Under the pieces are notes generated by a model. It searched no databases, was not told the DNA's origin, and saw only the letters and a list, made by a program, of their open reading frames with translations. Of a stretch of 15,296 nucleotides of DNA, positions 1-7,418 are shown in pieces (positions within the stretch are counted from its first letter, which is position 1; each line of letters begins with the position of its first letter). The DNA is from RPQK01 sp041946865. Lineage in GTDB: Bacteria > Acidobacteriota > UBA6911 > RPQK01. The position numbers were made by a program, and so were the translations under genes. The DNA is taken from the NCBI GenBank assembly GCA_041946865.1, contig JBHGBF010000126.1, forward strand, positions 1 to 15,296, written 5' to 3'.

Positions 1-41
1 GTGTTTTCCGGAGCAGTGCGCCATCGCCTTCGAGGCTTGGT

Positions 42-100
42 AAAGCACCGGCCTCTCTCGTCGTTGCTGCCACACTCCCAACAAAAAACTGAGGGGTTAC
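42..100. repeat. Left copy of a 59-bp inverted repeat framing the gene cluster
   Basis: Bases 42-100 match the reverse complement of 15238-15296 at 55 of 59 positions. Mismatches are at repeat positions 19, 38, 53 and 54. The copy begins AAAGCACCGGCC and ends GGGGTTAC. It lies 14 bp beyond the stop codon of the aminotransferase gene, outside every gene of the cluster. Similarity stops on the inner side at base 100; on the outer side it cannot be followed because the partner copy reaches the window end. The sequence shows a real diverged repeat. Whether it is a mobile-element end, a dispersed intergenic repeat or a contig-end effect is not decided. Confidence 0.85.
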
Positions 101-114
101 GATTCAGCTTTAGC

Positions 115-1428
115 TTAGGTCACCGGGCGAAAGACGTTCTGAACCGGGGAGCCTTCGAGCCATCTACCGGGATCAGGGCTCTCGAGCGCCTCCGCCAGCA
201 CGTCCATGGCTTCCCCGTAGGCCCGCAGCGTCCGGTCGATGTCCTCGTCCGAGTGCGAGTACGACATGTTGTGATACCCGGCGCACAGTATTCCGCGCTT
301 GATGACCTCCTGCTGAAAAAGGCTCTTGATTATCAGGGACGGCTGCTTCTGGGCATCCAGGAACCGGATGGTCGTCCGGCAGGGATAGCCCAGGCATGCC
401 AGGTACTCCCCGACCCCCTTCTCGGCCGCAAGGCGCGCGAACCCCTCCTGCAGTTTCTTCCCCTGGCGCCAGACGGTGTCGAGAACACTCGGGTCGCGCA
501 GGATCTTCACGGTGGCCAGGCCGGCAGCCAGCGAAAGGCATTCCCCGCCGTAAGTCAGCGAAAAAAAGACATCCTCGCACTCACGCATGACGTCAGCGCG
601 GCCCACCACCGCCGACAAGGGCATACCGTTGCTCATGCTCTTGCCCAGGCAGGCAAGGTCCGGGGTCACCCGGAAATAATCCTGCGCGCCGCCCAATGCC
701 CACCGAAAGCCGGTGATCACCTCGTCAAACACGAGCAACGCACCTTCTTGCCTCGCTAGTTCCTTTACCTCCTCCAGGAAAGCGGGGCGCGGGGCCTCGG
801 TCAGAACCGGCTCCATGATGACCGCCGCCACCTGGCCGGGGTGTTGTTTGAAGACCTGCCTGAGGCTGTCCAGGTCGTTGTACCGGAAGGGATGGATCAG
901 CTCCGCAAGAGCCTTGGGGACCCCCCGGGACCGGCTCGTCGAGGCGACGTACCAGTCCTGCCAGCCGTGATAGCCCGATTGGGCCAGGTGATCGCGGCCA
1001 GTAAACGCCCGGGCGATTCGAATGGCCGCACTCGTGGCATCCGACCCGTTCTTGCCGAAGCGCGCCATTTCCGCACAGGGGATGACCTCGGTCAAAAGCT
1101 CGGCCATTTCGACCTCCAGCGGGTGCATCAGGGAAAGCGTCGTGGCCCGGCCGAGCTGCTCGGTGATCGCCGCGTTCACCGCCGGAAAGCTGTAGCCGAG
1201 GATGATAGGGCCCAGTCCCGACATGTAGTCGATGTACTCGGAGCCGTCAACATCCCAGACGCGGCTCCCCCGCCCCGCTTCCAGGTAAACCGGCGCCACC
1301 CCCTGAACGAGCTGCGTCGGCCCCTTGCTGAGACACTGTGTCTGGCAGGGGATGACTTTCTCAGCCCGCCTGAGCAGGCCCTGCGACCGCTCGAGGCTCC
1401 GCTTCCTCACCAAACCTGGTTCCGACAT
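115..1428 (-). CDS. Class III PLP-dependent aminotransferase, glutamate-1-semialdehyde aminomutase-like
   Basis: The 437-residue protein belongs to the class III (fold type I) aminotransferases, close to glutamate-1-semialdehyde 2,1-aminomutase. Visible motifs are NGSDAT at about 127-132 (cofactor phosphate contact), YHGW at 153-156, FDEV at 234-237 with the pyridine-binding Asp235, and LGKSMSNGMP with the probable Schiff-base Lys263. Length is normal for the family and the active site looks intact. The start is fixed by a strong AAAGGAG ribosome site just upstream. It is the last gene of the three-gene minus-strand set, 98 bp after the VCBS gene. Haem synthesis would not fit the context; moving or removing an amino group on a sugar-derived intermediate would, but this is inference. 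The substrate is unknown. Confidence 0.85.
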   Translation of the reverse strand: MSEPGLVRKRSLERSQGLLRRAEKVIPCQTQCLSKGPTQLVQGVAPVYLEAGRGSRVWDVDGSEYIDYMSGLGPIILGYSFPAVNAAITEQLGRATTLSLMHPLEVEMAELLTEVIPCAEMARFGKNGSDATSAAIRIARAFTGRDHLAQSGYHGWQDWYVASTSRSRGVPKALAELIHPFRYNDLDSLRQVFKQHPGQVAAVIMEPVLTEAPRPAFLEEVKELARQEGALLVFDEVITGFRWALGGAQDYFRVTPDLACLGKSMSNGMPLSAVVGRADVMRECEDVFFSLTYGGECLSLAAGLATVKILRDPSVLDTVWRQGKKLQEGFARLAAEKGVGEYLACLGYPCRTTIRFLDAQKQPSLIIKSLFQQEVIKRGILCAGYHNMSYSHSDEDIDRTLRAYGEAMDVLAEALESPDPGRWLEGSPVQNVFRPVT

Positions 1429-1526
1429 CGCTTCTCCTTTCTATTGGGCGCCGCCAGGCCCGGGCTCGGACAAACGAGACACCGCAGACAGGGAGCCAGA
1501 GGCTGCCGCTCCCACCTGGCGCCTTT

Positions 1527-3947
1527 TCAGCGCCTCTTCTCGAGTTTCTGCCACCCCGGCGTCCGGTACCCGTGCTCCAGGAAGGACCGTTCGTACCAGC
1601 ACAGGTAGCCATAGGAGGCCAGGTCCAATAAGTCGTTGTCGCCGTCCCCGTTCCAGTCCGCTCCCGTGATCGTTGAGTTGAAGGGGACAGGCGGGACTTC
1701 GAGTACCCGGGCCGGCCAGAAAGGGCTTTCAACCCGGCCGGCGGCATTCAACACCAGGTGAACCTTGCCGGCGCCGATCAGCACATCCGGCCAGCCGTCC
1801 CCATCCCAGTCGGTCGTGGCAGGAACCAGCCGGGAGCCGACCTCCGCAATCAGCACCGGGGCGGCGAAGGTGGGCGCGGGACCGCCGCTGACCTGTCGAT
1901 AGTAACGGACCTTTCCGTAAGTGTCGCCGACCACCAGGTCGAGGCGACCGTCGCGGTCGTAGTCGGCGGCCGTCAGCGTGGTGCGCGCCCCCTGCAAAAC
2001 GTCGAAGTCCCACTTCTGCCCGGGCTGCGGGCCGACCTGCAAAGGCAGCCCGCCGGTCGTCCTGAGCTTTACACCCGCCGTATCGTACCGCGGCCGGTTT
2101 GTGCCGCCGCGGTTACGATGGAAGTACACCCAGCCCTCGTGAACACCGTAGAGGATGTCCGCCCTGCCGTCGGAGTCGAGGTCGGCTACCTGGGTGAAAG
2201 TCCACTGGTCCCCTCGGGGCGACTTGTGGAAAACCTCTTCCCCCGGCGGAAGCAGGCTTCGCGGCGCCTCGAAAAGCCCGGGGTTGCCCACCCCCCGGTT
2301 CAACCACACGGAAAATCCCTGCACCAGGTCGAACTGGCCGTCCTGGTTCCAGTCGACAACTTGCCCCCAGATCGGGTCGGTGGTCCAGTGGCCCGAGAGC
2401 CGTTTGGGGTCGTACTGCCAGAGCGGCGCCTGGCGGGCGCCAACGTTGAAGAACAGGTAAAGGTCCGCGCCCGAGCCGACGACCAGATCGAGGAGTCCGT
2501 CCCCGTTCAGATCGGCCGCGCGGGGAGAGGCCAGGTGTCCCTGGTGGAACCGTCCTCTGACGGGAAAGGGCCGCCGCTTCAAAGCCGGTTTGCCTGCCGT
2601 CCCGACGTTCTCAAAGTAGTAGAGGAAGTTCTCGCTGCTCGCAGAGTCGCCCCCTTCCGCCGTCATCGCCATGGACCCGCTGATCAGGTCGAGATCATGG
2701 TCCGCGTCGAAATCGGCCAGACAGGGAGCCGCGCACCACTCGGTGTCAATCGGGGCGTTGTCCGCCTCGACCGGTCCACGGAATCTGAGCAGCGGTACCC
2801 CGCCTGCGTCCCGGCCGATGTTCTCGAACCAGAAGACCATCCCGGTCACATAGCCGCCCGCCAGAAGGTCCTCATCCCCATCCCCGTCCCAATCTCCTGC
2901 CGCCAGCACCGGATGGTAGTCGGTCTTGTAGATACCCTTGATCTCCGGGTTGGGCTCATGCGGGAGGGCCAGCGGCTTGCCGTCGGCCTGGAGAAAACCC
3001 CGATATTCGAGCCGGGGGTTCGAGTTGGTGCCGACGTTCCTGTAAAAGAGCGCCCGGTTCCACTCGGCTCCGCTCAGCAGATCCCGGCGGCCGTCACCGT
3101 CCCAGTCGACGACCAGCGGCGCGCTGCTGAAGCCCACATCGAGCGGGCGGCCGTCGGCCATGAACAGCATCTTCGAATAGGGGAAGGAAGGCGCCGACCG
3201 GCTCCCCCGGTTCGGGAACCAGATCATTCCGCCCCGCTCGCCGCCCAGCAGAATGTCAGTCAGGCCGTCGCCGTTCCAATCCGTCGTTTCGACGCGACCG
3301 GTGCGAACTCCATGGGTACTGGCGCCGGCGTCGGTGATCCGCTCGAAACCATCGCCCAGGAAGCCTCGCCGCGGCACGGCACCCGGCTCCTGGCCGGCAG
3401 GCAACAGGTCGAAGTAGATCGCGTAATAGGAGGGCTTGTTTCGCTCCTGAGTGTGGACCCAAGCCAGACGCCCGCTTTCCCACTCACCCAGCGTCTCGTA
3501 AAAGTAGCCCCAGCCCGGCCTTTGGCCGTACTCGAGGCGTCCTTCGGTGCGGTCGATGTTGCCGGCGAATTCGGGAAAGTCCCAGGGAATCGAGTCGTCG
3601 TACCAGCGGAAAGGCACTTCCCACGGAGCTTGACCATACGCCCATTTGCTGAAGTCGGCCGGCTGGGCTTCGCCTTCGCGATAGCGCGCAATCTGAAGTG
3701 ACGCAACGTCCAGCCGCCTGCCGGCTTCCCCGGCGGCCTGGGCCACGAGTTCCCGGCCCAGCACCAGCCGGGCCGGCATCTGGTCCCGCTGCCTCGCGCC
3801 CGAATCGATCGGGTCCACCCGGACGAGGATCCGGTGCCCTGCTCGACCCACCCATACGGGCGAGAAGTCTCGATTGTCGGGAAGCAAGAGGCCAAGCCCG
3901 GCGATCAGGACGGGAGCACCTACCCCGAGGAGAGTCGCAGCTTTCAT
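1527..3947 (-). CDS. Exported FG-GAP/VCBS repeat protein (predicted beta-propeller) with a novel N-terminal domain
   Basis: The 806-residue protein starts with a hydrophobic segment (about 4-22, MKAATLLGVG...) that looks like a signal peptide or N-terminal anchor. Residues 30-190 form a domain I do not recognise, rich in Trp and Tyr. From 223 on there are ten calcium-loop motifs of the D-x-D/N-x-D-G-x-x-D type, starting near 223, 281, 352, 412, 479, 532, 589, 662, 713 and 764. The fourth (DFDADHDLD) is degenerate. Spacing of about 50-70 residues fits integrin-alpha-like FG-GAP blades. The family usually binds surfaces, sugars or proteins outside the cytoplasm; no catalytic residues are evident. 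The ATG lies 3 bp after the stop of the upstream DapA-like gene, so translation is probably coupled. A glycan-capture or sensing role is inference from context. Confidence 0.82.
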   Translation of the reverse strand: MKAATLLGVGAPVLIAGLGLLLPDNRDFSPVWVGRAGHRILVRVDPIDSGARQRDQMPARLVLGRELVAQAAGEAGRRLDVASLQIARYREGEAQPADFSKWAYGQAPWEVPFRWYDDSIPWDFPEFAGNIDRTEGRLEYGQRPGWGYFYETLGEWESGRLAWVHTQERNKPSYYAIYFDLLPAGQEPGAVPRRGFLGDGFERITDAGASTHGVRTGRVETTDWNGDGLTDILLGGERGGMIWFPNRGSRSAPSFPYSKMLFMADGRPLDVGFSSAPLVVDWDGDGRRDLLSGAEWNRALFYRNVGTNSNPRLEYRGFLQADGKPLALPHEPNPEIKGIYKTDYHPVLAAGDWDGDGDEDLLAGGYVTGMVFWFENIGRDAGGVPLLRFRGPVEADNAPIDTEWCAAPCLADFDADHDLDLISGSMAMTAEGGDSASSENFLYYFENVGTAGKPALKRRPFPVRGRFHQGHLASPRAADLNGDGLLDLVVGSGADLYLFFNVGARQAPLWQYDPKRLSGHWTTDPIWGQVVDWNQDGQFDLVQGFSVWLNRGVGNPGLFEAPRSLLPPGEEVFHKSPRGDQWTFTQVADLDSDGRADILYGVHEGWVYFHRNRGGTNRPRYDTAGVKLRTTGGLPLQVGPQPGQKWDFDVLQGARTTLTAADYDRDGRLDLVVGDTYGKVRYYRQVSGGPAPTFAAPVLIAEVGSRLVPATTDWDGDGWPDVLIGAGKVHLVLNAAGRVESPFWPARVLEVPPVPFNSTITGADWNGDGDNDLLDLASYGYLCWYERSFLEHGYRTPGWQKLEKRR

Positions 3948-3950
3948 GTC

Positions 3951-4967
3951 TCAGCTCGCTTTCGGGAGGGCTTTGGGCTCGAGCCCCATGGAATCGAACA
4001 AGGCCTTGATCTCCCGCAGGTCGGCATCGGTACAGACATCGCTCGGCGGGCGCAGATAGCGTTGAGCGATGCCGAAGTACTCGAGCACCCCTCGCCAGTA
4101 GGCGTGGAAGGAACGCTTGCCCGAGAGACAGAAATCGAAAAGCGGCTGGTCATACCTGAGGACGATCTCCTTGGCCTGATCCATGTCGTTCCTTTCGACG
4201 GCTTTCCAGAACCGGACGGCTACTTGCGGCGCAAAGGTGGCGAAGGTGCTCAGATAGCCCCTCGAGCCATAGCGTTGTCCGATCAGGAAGCGCCACTTCT
4301 GGCCCCCGCAGAAGATCGCCAGGCGCCGGCCGTATTTTCTCTGGATGTCGAAGTAATACTTCTCGGAGACATCCTCCTTCATGGCGACAACGGAAGGCAG
4401 GGCCAGGAGTTTTTCAAGCAGGGACAGAGGGAAGTTACCGTGCAGGACAAGGCCGAGCCTGGTCGCTTCGGCAATCTTCCGGTAGTGTTCCAGCCGGCCC
4501 TCCTCCGAACCTGCGGGGACAAGAACCTGCACTCCATCGGCGCCGGCCGACTCGGCATACCGGGCATATTCGACGGCCGGCGCCGTCCACCAGGCGCCGG
4601 TCGCGGCGATGAACGTCCCCTTGTCGCCGACAGCCTCCGCCAGCACGCGCGTCAGCTCCTTGATCTCCTCGAAGCTGAGGACCTGGTACTGACTGTCGCC
4701 GGCGGTCAGCTCGTAAGCCGTGATCCCGTTTGCCAGGCCCAGGCGGACCATGTTTCGAACCGCCTGGTAGTCCACCTCGAAGGTCGAGGTGAACGGGGTA
4801 GGAATGGCCAGGATCGGCCCCCGGATCCGGCGTTTGAGCTCGGCCGGGCTCATGGGGCCCGGGGAAGGTGCGCTGCGCGCCCGAGAGACTTCGGCCAGTG
4901 AGACCGCCGCGACAGCTGAGCCGATGAATCCTCGTCGCGTGAGTGCCTTGCTTCCCTTCGTGATCAT
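3951..4967 (-). CDS. DapA/NanA-fold protein with Tat-like signal and altered active site
   Basis: The 338-residue protein has the dihydrodipicolinate synthase/N-acetylneuraminate lyase fold (PILAIPTPFT at 51-60; VVAMKED around Lys197, the expected Schiff-base lysine). Two features are unusual. First, the N-terminus carries a twin-arginine-like stretch (TRRGFIGSAVAAVSLA, 10-25) followed by a small-residue cleavage-like region, which suggests export as a folded protein. Second, the usual catalytic Tyr of the YNxP motif is replaced: the matching stretch reads LHGNFPL, with His176. The GTTGE-type loop reads TAGDS (88-92). It may be a non-classical lyase or a binding protein. The start has a strong GGGAGGGG ribosome site and lies 25 bp from an operator. 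First gene of its operon; a second DapA-fold gene lies at 6399-7364. Confidence 0.83.
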   Translation of the reverse strand: MITKGSKALTRRGFIGSAVAAVSLAEVSRARSAPSPGPMSPAELKRRIRGPILAIPTPFTSTFEVDYQAVRNMVRLGLANGITAYELTAGDSQYQVLSFEEIKELTRVLAEAVGDKGTFIAATGAWWTAPAVEYARYAESAGADGVQVLVPAGSEEGRLEHYRKIAEATRLGLVLHGNFPLSLLEKLLALPSVVAMKEDVSEKYYFDIQRKYGRRLAIFCGGQKWRFLIGQRYGSRGYLSTFATFAPQVAVRFWKAVERNDMDQAKEIVLRYDQPLFDFCLSGKRSFHAYWRGVLEYFGIAQRYLRPPSDVCTDADLREIKALFDSMGLEPKALPKAS

Positions 4968-4992
4968 AGCCCCTCCCTTGCCTCCGGTCTTT

Positions 4993-5007
4993 TGTCAACA
5001 GTTGACA
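4993..5007. promoter_or_regulatory. Operator 1, perfect 15-bp palindrome
   Basis: TGTCAACAGTTGACA is a perfect palindrome around a central base, with flanking T and G. It ends 25 bp upstream of the ATG of the minus-strand DapA-like gene. A possible weak promoter on the minus strand is TTGCAT (5041-5046), 17-bp spacer, TACCAT (5018-5023), which would place the operator over the start of the transcript. Odd-length palindromes of this kind are typical of GntR-family regulators, but the regulator is not in the window. Confidence 0.82.
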
Positions 5008-5051
5008 GCACGTATCGATGGTAAAACAACGATCTCGGGCATGCAACACCT

Positions 5052-5088
5052 AATCGCGGCCCTGGCGCCGGCGCCCAGGGCCGCGATT
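5052..5088. repeat. Perfect 14-bp-stem hairpin in the divergent intergenic region
   Basis: AATCGCGGCCCTGG (5052-5065) is exactly complementary to CCAGGGCCGCGATT (5075-5088), separated by the nine bases CGCCGGCGC. Neither side is followed by a run of T, so it is not a standard intrinsic terminator. It lies between the two divergent operators and could separate the two promoter regions or act as a protein-binding or mRNA structure. Confidence 0.7.
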
Positions 5089-5260
5089 CTCAGGGCGTCA
5101 CTCCGCAAGCGCCATAGGGCGCTTCCGGGACGAGTCCAAAAAGGACGGAGAAAGAAAGGCGGCTACGACTATCGCCTGATCTCTCTTTGTCGCTCCGGCT
5201 TCGACAGAAACTATAAGGGGTTACCCGGCAAGCCGATCAGGGTCTCAGCTTTTGCTTTCC

Positions 5261-5275
5261 TGTCAACTGTCGACA
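5261..5275. promoter_or_regulatory. Operator 2, one-mismatch palindrome before the kelch gene
   Basis: TGTCAACTGTCGACA differs from the perfect operator (TGTCAACTGTTGACA) at one base in the right arm, the same change as in operator 4. It ends 30 bp upstream of the kelch start codon and 17 bp before its GGAGGGGG ribosome site. It probably overlaps the promoter or transcript start of the plus-strand operon. Confidence 0.78.
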
Positions 5276-5305
5276 TGCTAGCATGAAGGGCCGGAGGGGG
5301 TTTCG

Positions 5306-6265
5306 ATGCGCAAACACTGCGGAATGGCGCTTGCGCTTCTTGGCGCAAGTTTTATGGGAGTAACGATGAACGAGATCAAGACGATCGTATGGAGTCGGGG
5401 ACCGGACGTGCCGCTCCCGCGCGGAGGCTACGGCATGGCCTGGCACGACCAGGGACTGGTGCTGGCCGGCGGCACCTTTTGGCGGGACGGGAAGAAGCTT
5501 TGGACTGACGATGTGAGCTCCTTCGACCCAAAATTGAACCGATGGAGCGGAATGAAGCCCCTTCCCCGCCCCATCGCGTACGGCTCCCTGGTCGAGCTCG
5601 GGGGCTCACTTTACCTGCTGGGGGGATGTGACGACAGGCAGGTGTACCGGGATCTGCTCCGGTTCAGGGACAACCGATGGACCCGGATCGGCGAGATCCC
5701 GGAGCCTCTCGTTTACTCCGCCGCAGCGGTGCTCGACGGCAGGATCTACCAGGTAGCGGGCAGTTATGACATCAACGACCTGACCACGGGGACCCGGAAA
5801 ACGTGGACCTATGATCCCGTTTCAGGCCAATGGTCCGAGGGACCCGCGGTGCCCGGACCGCCGCGTCTCCTGCATGTCCTCGCCGCTCTTGGAGACTCTC
5901 TCTACCTGTTCGGGGGCTGCACGCAGAAGCCGGGCGGCACGCTGACCGACCTGGACGACGCCTATCGGCTCCGCAAGGGCGCCACGCGGTGGGAGACGAT
6001 CAGGTCCCTGCCACTGCCCTTAAGGGCTGCCGGGATAGCGGCAGCTGACGGCAGCATCTACATCTTCGGCGGACACGGAGTGAAGTTCCTGGACGAGGTG
6101 TACCGCTACGATGCGGGACGCAACAACTACACCCGGGTCTCGCGCATCCCTGTTCCCCTGGCCGACACCAAATTCGTCTTCGGCGACGGCCGCTTTTATG
6201 GAGCAACAGGCGAGGATGCAGGCGGTTCACGCTTCCCTGGCCTTCTGATCGGCCGCAGGGAGTGA
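5306..6265 (+). CDS. Kelch-repeat protein, NanM-like (possible sugar mutarotase)
   Basis: The 319-residue protein is a six-bladed kelch propeller, with double-glycine or similar positions near 55, 106, 151, 203, 255 and 301 and paired aromatic residues (for example NRWSGM 78-83, NRWTRIG 123-129, GQWSEG 174-179). Size and context match the NanM group, which speeds anomer interconversion of N-acetylneuraminate; equivalence is inferred. Residues 1-20 (MRKHCGMALALLGASFMGVT) look like a short signal peptide, with a GGAGGGGG ribosome site upstream. A second start at 5366 (Met21) has its own GGGAG site at 5356-5360 and would give a 299-residue protein without signal, so location is uncertain. First gene of the plus-strand set, under operator 2. 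Confidence 0.82.
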   Translation: MRKHCGMALALLGASFMGVTMNEIKTIVWSRGPDVPLPRGGYGMAWHDQGLVLAGGTFWRDGKKLWTDDVSSFDPKLNRWSGMKPLPRPIAYGSLVELGGSLYLLGGCDDRQVYRDLLRFRDNRWTRIGEIPEPLVYSAAAVLDGRIYQVAGSYDINDLTTGTRKTWTYDPVSGQWSEGPAVPGPPRLLHVLAALGDSLYLFGGCTQKPGGTLTDLDDAYRLRKGATRWETIRSLPLPLRAAGIAAADGSIYIFGGHGVKFLDEVYRYDAGRNNYTRVSRIPVPLADTKFVFGDGRFYGATGEDAGGSRFPGLLIGRRE

Positions 6266-6291
6266 GCCGCCCCGGGCCGAGGCTTCGCCGC

Positions 6292-6313
6292 AGGGGCCCC
6301 TCTCAGGGCCCCT
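6292..6313. terminator. GC-rich hairpin after the kelch gene, possible terminator or attenuator
   Basis: AGGGGCCC (6292-6299) pairs exactly with GGGCCCCT (6306-6313) over a six-base loop, 26 bp after the kelch stop codon. No T-run follows, so termination by the classic mechanism is doubtful. Its position just before operator 3 fits separation of the kelch transcript from the lyase transcript. Confidence 0.4.
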
Positions 6314-6327
6314 CCCTCCCACAAACC

Positions 6328-6335
6328 TGTTGACA
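6328..6335 (+). promoter_or_regulatory. Operator half-site or -35 box upstream of the lyase gene
   Basis: TGTTGACA at 6328-6335 repeats one arm of the operator, 15 bp before operator 3; the other arm is not conserved. TTGACA at 6330-6335 is also a perfect -35 hexamer. With a 17-bp spacer the matching -10 would be TCAACT (6353-6358), a weak box inside operator 3. Either reading supports regulated transcription starting here. Confidence 0.4.
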
Positions 6336-6350
6336 AAACGGCGAAGTTCA

Positions 6351-6365
6351 TGTCAACTGTTGACA
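6351..6365. promoter_or_regulatory. Operator 3, perfect 15-bp palindrome before the lyase gene
   Basis: TGTCAACTGTTGACA is the exact reverse complement of operator 1. It ends 33 bp before the lyase ATG. It is followed directly by GGCTCGTCGAGCC (6366-6378), another perfect palindrome that may form a small hairpin in the leader. Its presence inside the plus-strand gene row suggests that lyase, symporter and sialidase genes have their own regulated promoter. Confidence 0.82.
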
Positions 6366-6398
6366 GGCTCGTCGAGCCGAAATTCGGAGGGGTGAAGG

Positions 6399-7364
6399 AT
6401 GAAGGACAAACTCAGGGGAGTGATCGTACCGATTGGGACGCCGGTTGACGAGGAGGAGCGCGTTGACGAGAAGGGCCTGCGACGGCTGGTGCGCTATCTG
6501 ACCGAAGCCGGCGTACAGGCGATCCTGGCCAACGGTTCGATGGGGAGTTTCGCGCATCTCGAGGACCGGGAGCAGCTTAGGGGCGTCGAAATCATCCTGG
6601 ACGAGGTGGGGGGCCGCATTCCGGTGGTCGCAAACATCGGGGAAAACGGCACTCGCCGGGTCCAGCGCATGGCCAGGGAGTTCGAGCGGCTGAACCCCGA
6701 TTACCTCGCTGTCCTGCCTCCTTTCTACTTCCTCCTGACACAGAGCGAGCTCGCCAGTTTTTACCGCGATATCCTGGACCATGTGAACACCCCCACCTTC
6801 GTGTACAATAACCCGGCCACCACCAAGCTCGATCTGGAGTTCGAGACGATTTGCGAGCTGGGCCAACATCCGAACGCGGCCGGCGTCAAAGACAGCAAGC
6901 AGGACTTCGAGAAGTGGATGAGAATGGTCCGACACTTCCGGGGAACCAACTTCTCCGTCTGCATCGGGACGGAGTTCCTCGCGGCCCCGGCCCTTGCCAT
7001 GGGGTGCGATGGCGTCATCGCCGGGCTTCACAACGTGTGTCCCCACATTGCCGTTGAGCTGTTCCGATCGGTGTGTGAAGGCAACCTGATGCGAGCCGAC
7101 CAACTGCAGCAACGCCTGATCGATCTGTTCTCGATCTTTCGGGTGGGTGGAGTCTGGGGGGCCTTTGAAGTGGCCTTACGACAATTGGGGATCTGCAACA
7201 AGATCACAATCAAACCTTTTGCCCCGGTGACGGATCCACTAATCGAGGAACGGATCAAGCAGATCCTGAGGACGCACTTGCCTGGGTCGGAAGCCCTTCC
7301 AGGCGGCAGTCCGCAAGGCGTGGCCGACACTCCCCCGGCCACGTCTCCGACCATCCCGAGCTAA
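6399..7364 (+). CDS. DapA/NanA-family aldolase, candidate N-acetylneuraminate-type lyase
   Basis: The 321-residue protein has the full DapA-family active site: FVYNNP with catalytic Tyr136 and AGVKDS with Schiff-base Lys164. The family cleaves or forms carbon bonds to pyruvate; in a cluster with kelch, SSS and sialidase-like genes, cleavage of a nonulosonic acid to pyruvate and an amino sugar is the likely role. The carboxylate-binding loop reads NGSMGSF (45-51), not the GSTGE or GTTGE form of classic NanA or DapA, so the exact substrate is open. A Pro-rich tail (about 296-321) is longer than usual. No signal peptide: cytoplasmic. Ribosome site GGAGGGG at 6386-6392. The symporter gene follows after 54 bp. 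Confidence 0.85.
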   Translation: MKDKLRGVIVPIGTPVDEEERVDEKGLRRLVRYLTEAGVQAILANGSMGSFAHLEDREQLRGVEIILDEVGGRIPVVANIGENGTRRVQRMAREFERLNPDYLAVLPPFYFLLTQSELASFYRDILDHVNTPTFVYNNPATTKLDLEFETICELGQHPNAAGVKDSKQDFEKWMRMVRHFRGTNFSVCIGTEFLAAPALAMGCDGVIAGLHNVCPHIAVELFRSVCEGNLMRADQLQQRLIDLFSIFRVGGVWGAFEVALRQLGICNKITIKPFAPVTDPLIEERIKQILRTHLPGSEALPGGSPQGVADTPPATSPTIPS

Positions 7365-7418
7365 CGGGCGTCCTTGGGTTCGTCGCGGTATCGGTTTCTC
7401 TGGTAAGGAGCCCCGAGA

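Larger units (their letters stand above)
4968..5305. other. Divergent intergenic control region (338 bp)
   Basis: No gene is supported in this stretch between the divergent DapA-like and kelch genes. It holds two copies of the shared operator, one next to each gene (4993-5007 and 5261-5275), a strong hairpin at 5052-5088, and ribosome sites for both genes at its edges. The piece from about 5090 to 5260 shows no further clear signal apart from TATAAG at 5212-5217, a possible -10 box without a convincing -35 partner. Confidence 0.7.

Noticed and set aside
1429..1526. Possible terminator between the VCBS and aminotransferase genes
   Set aside because: Only a weak 6-bp GGGAGC/GCTCCC pairing without a T-run was seen; the gap is more likely a plain operon spacer.
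1758..3701. Long open frame on the plus strand opposite the VCBS gene (647 codons)
   Set aside because: It is a GC-driven shadow frame: no recognisable domain, and the opposite frame carries ten regular calcium motifs.
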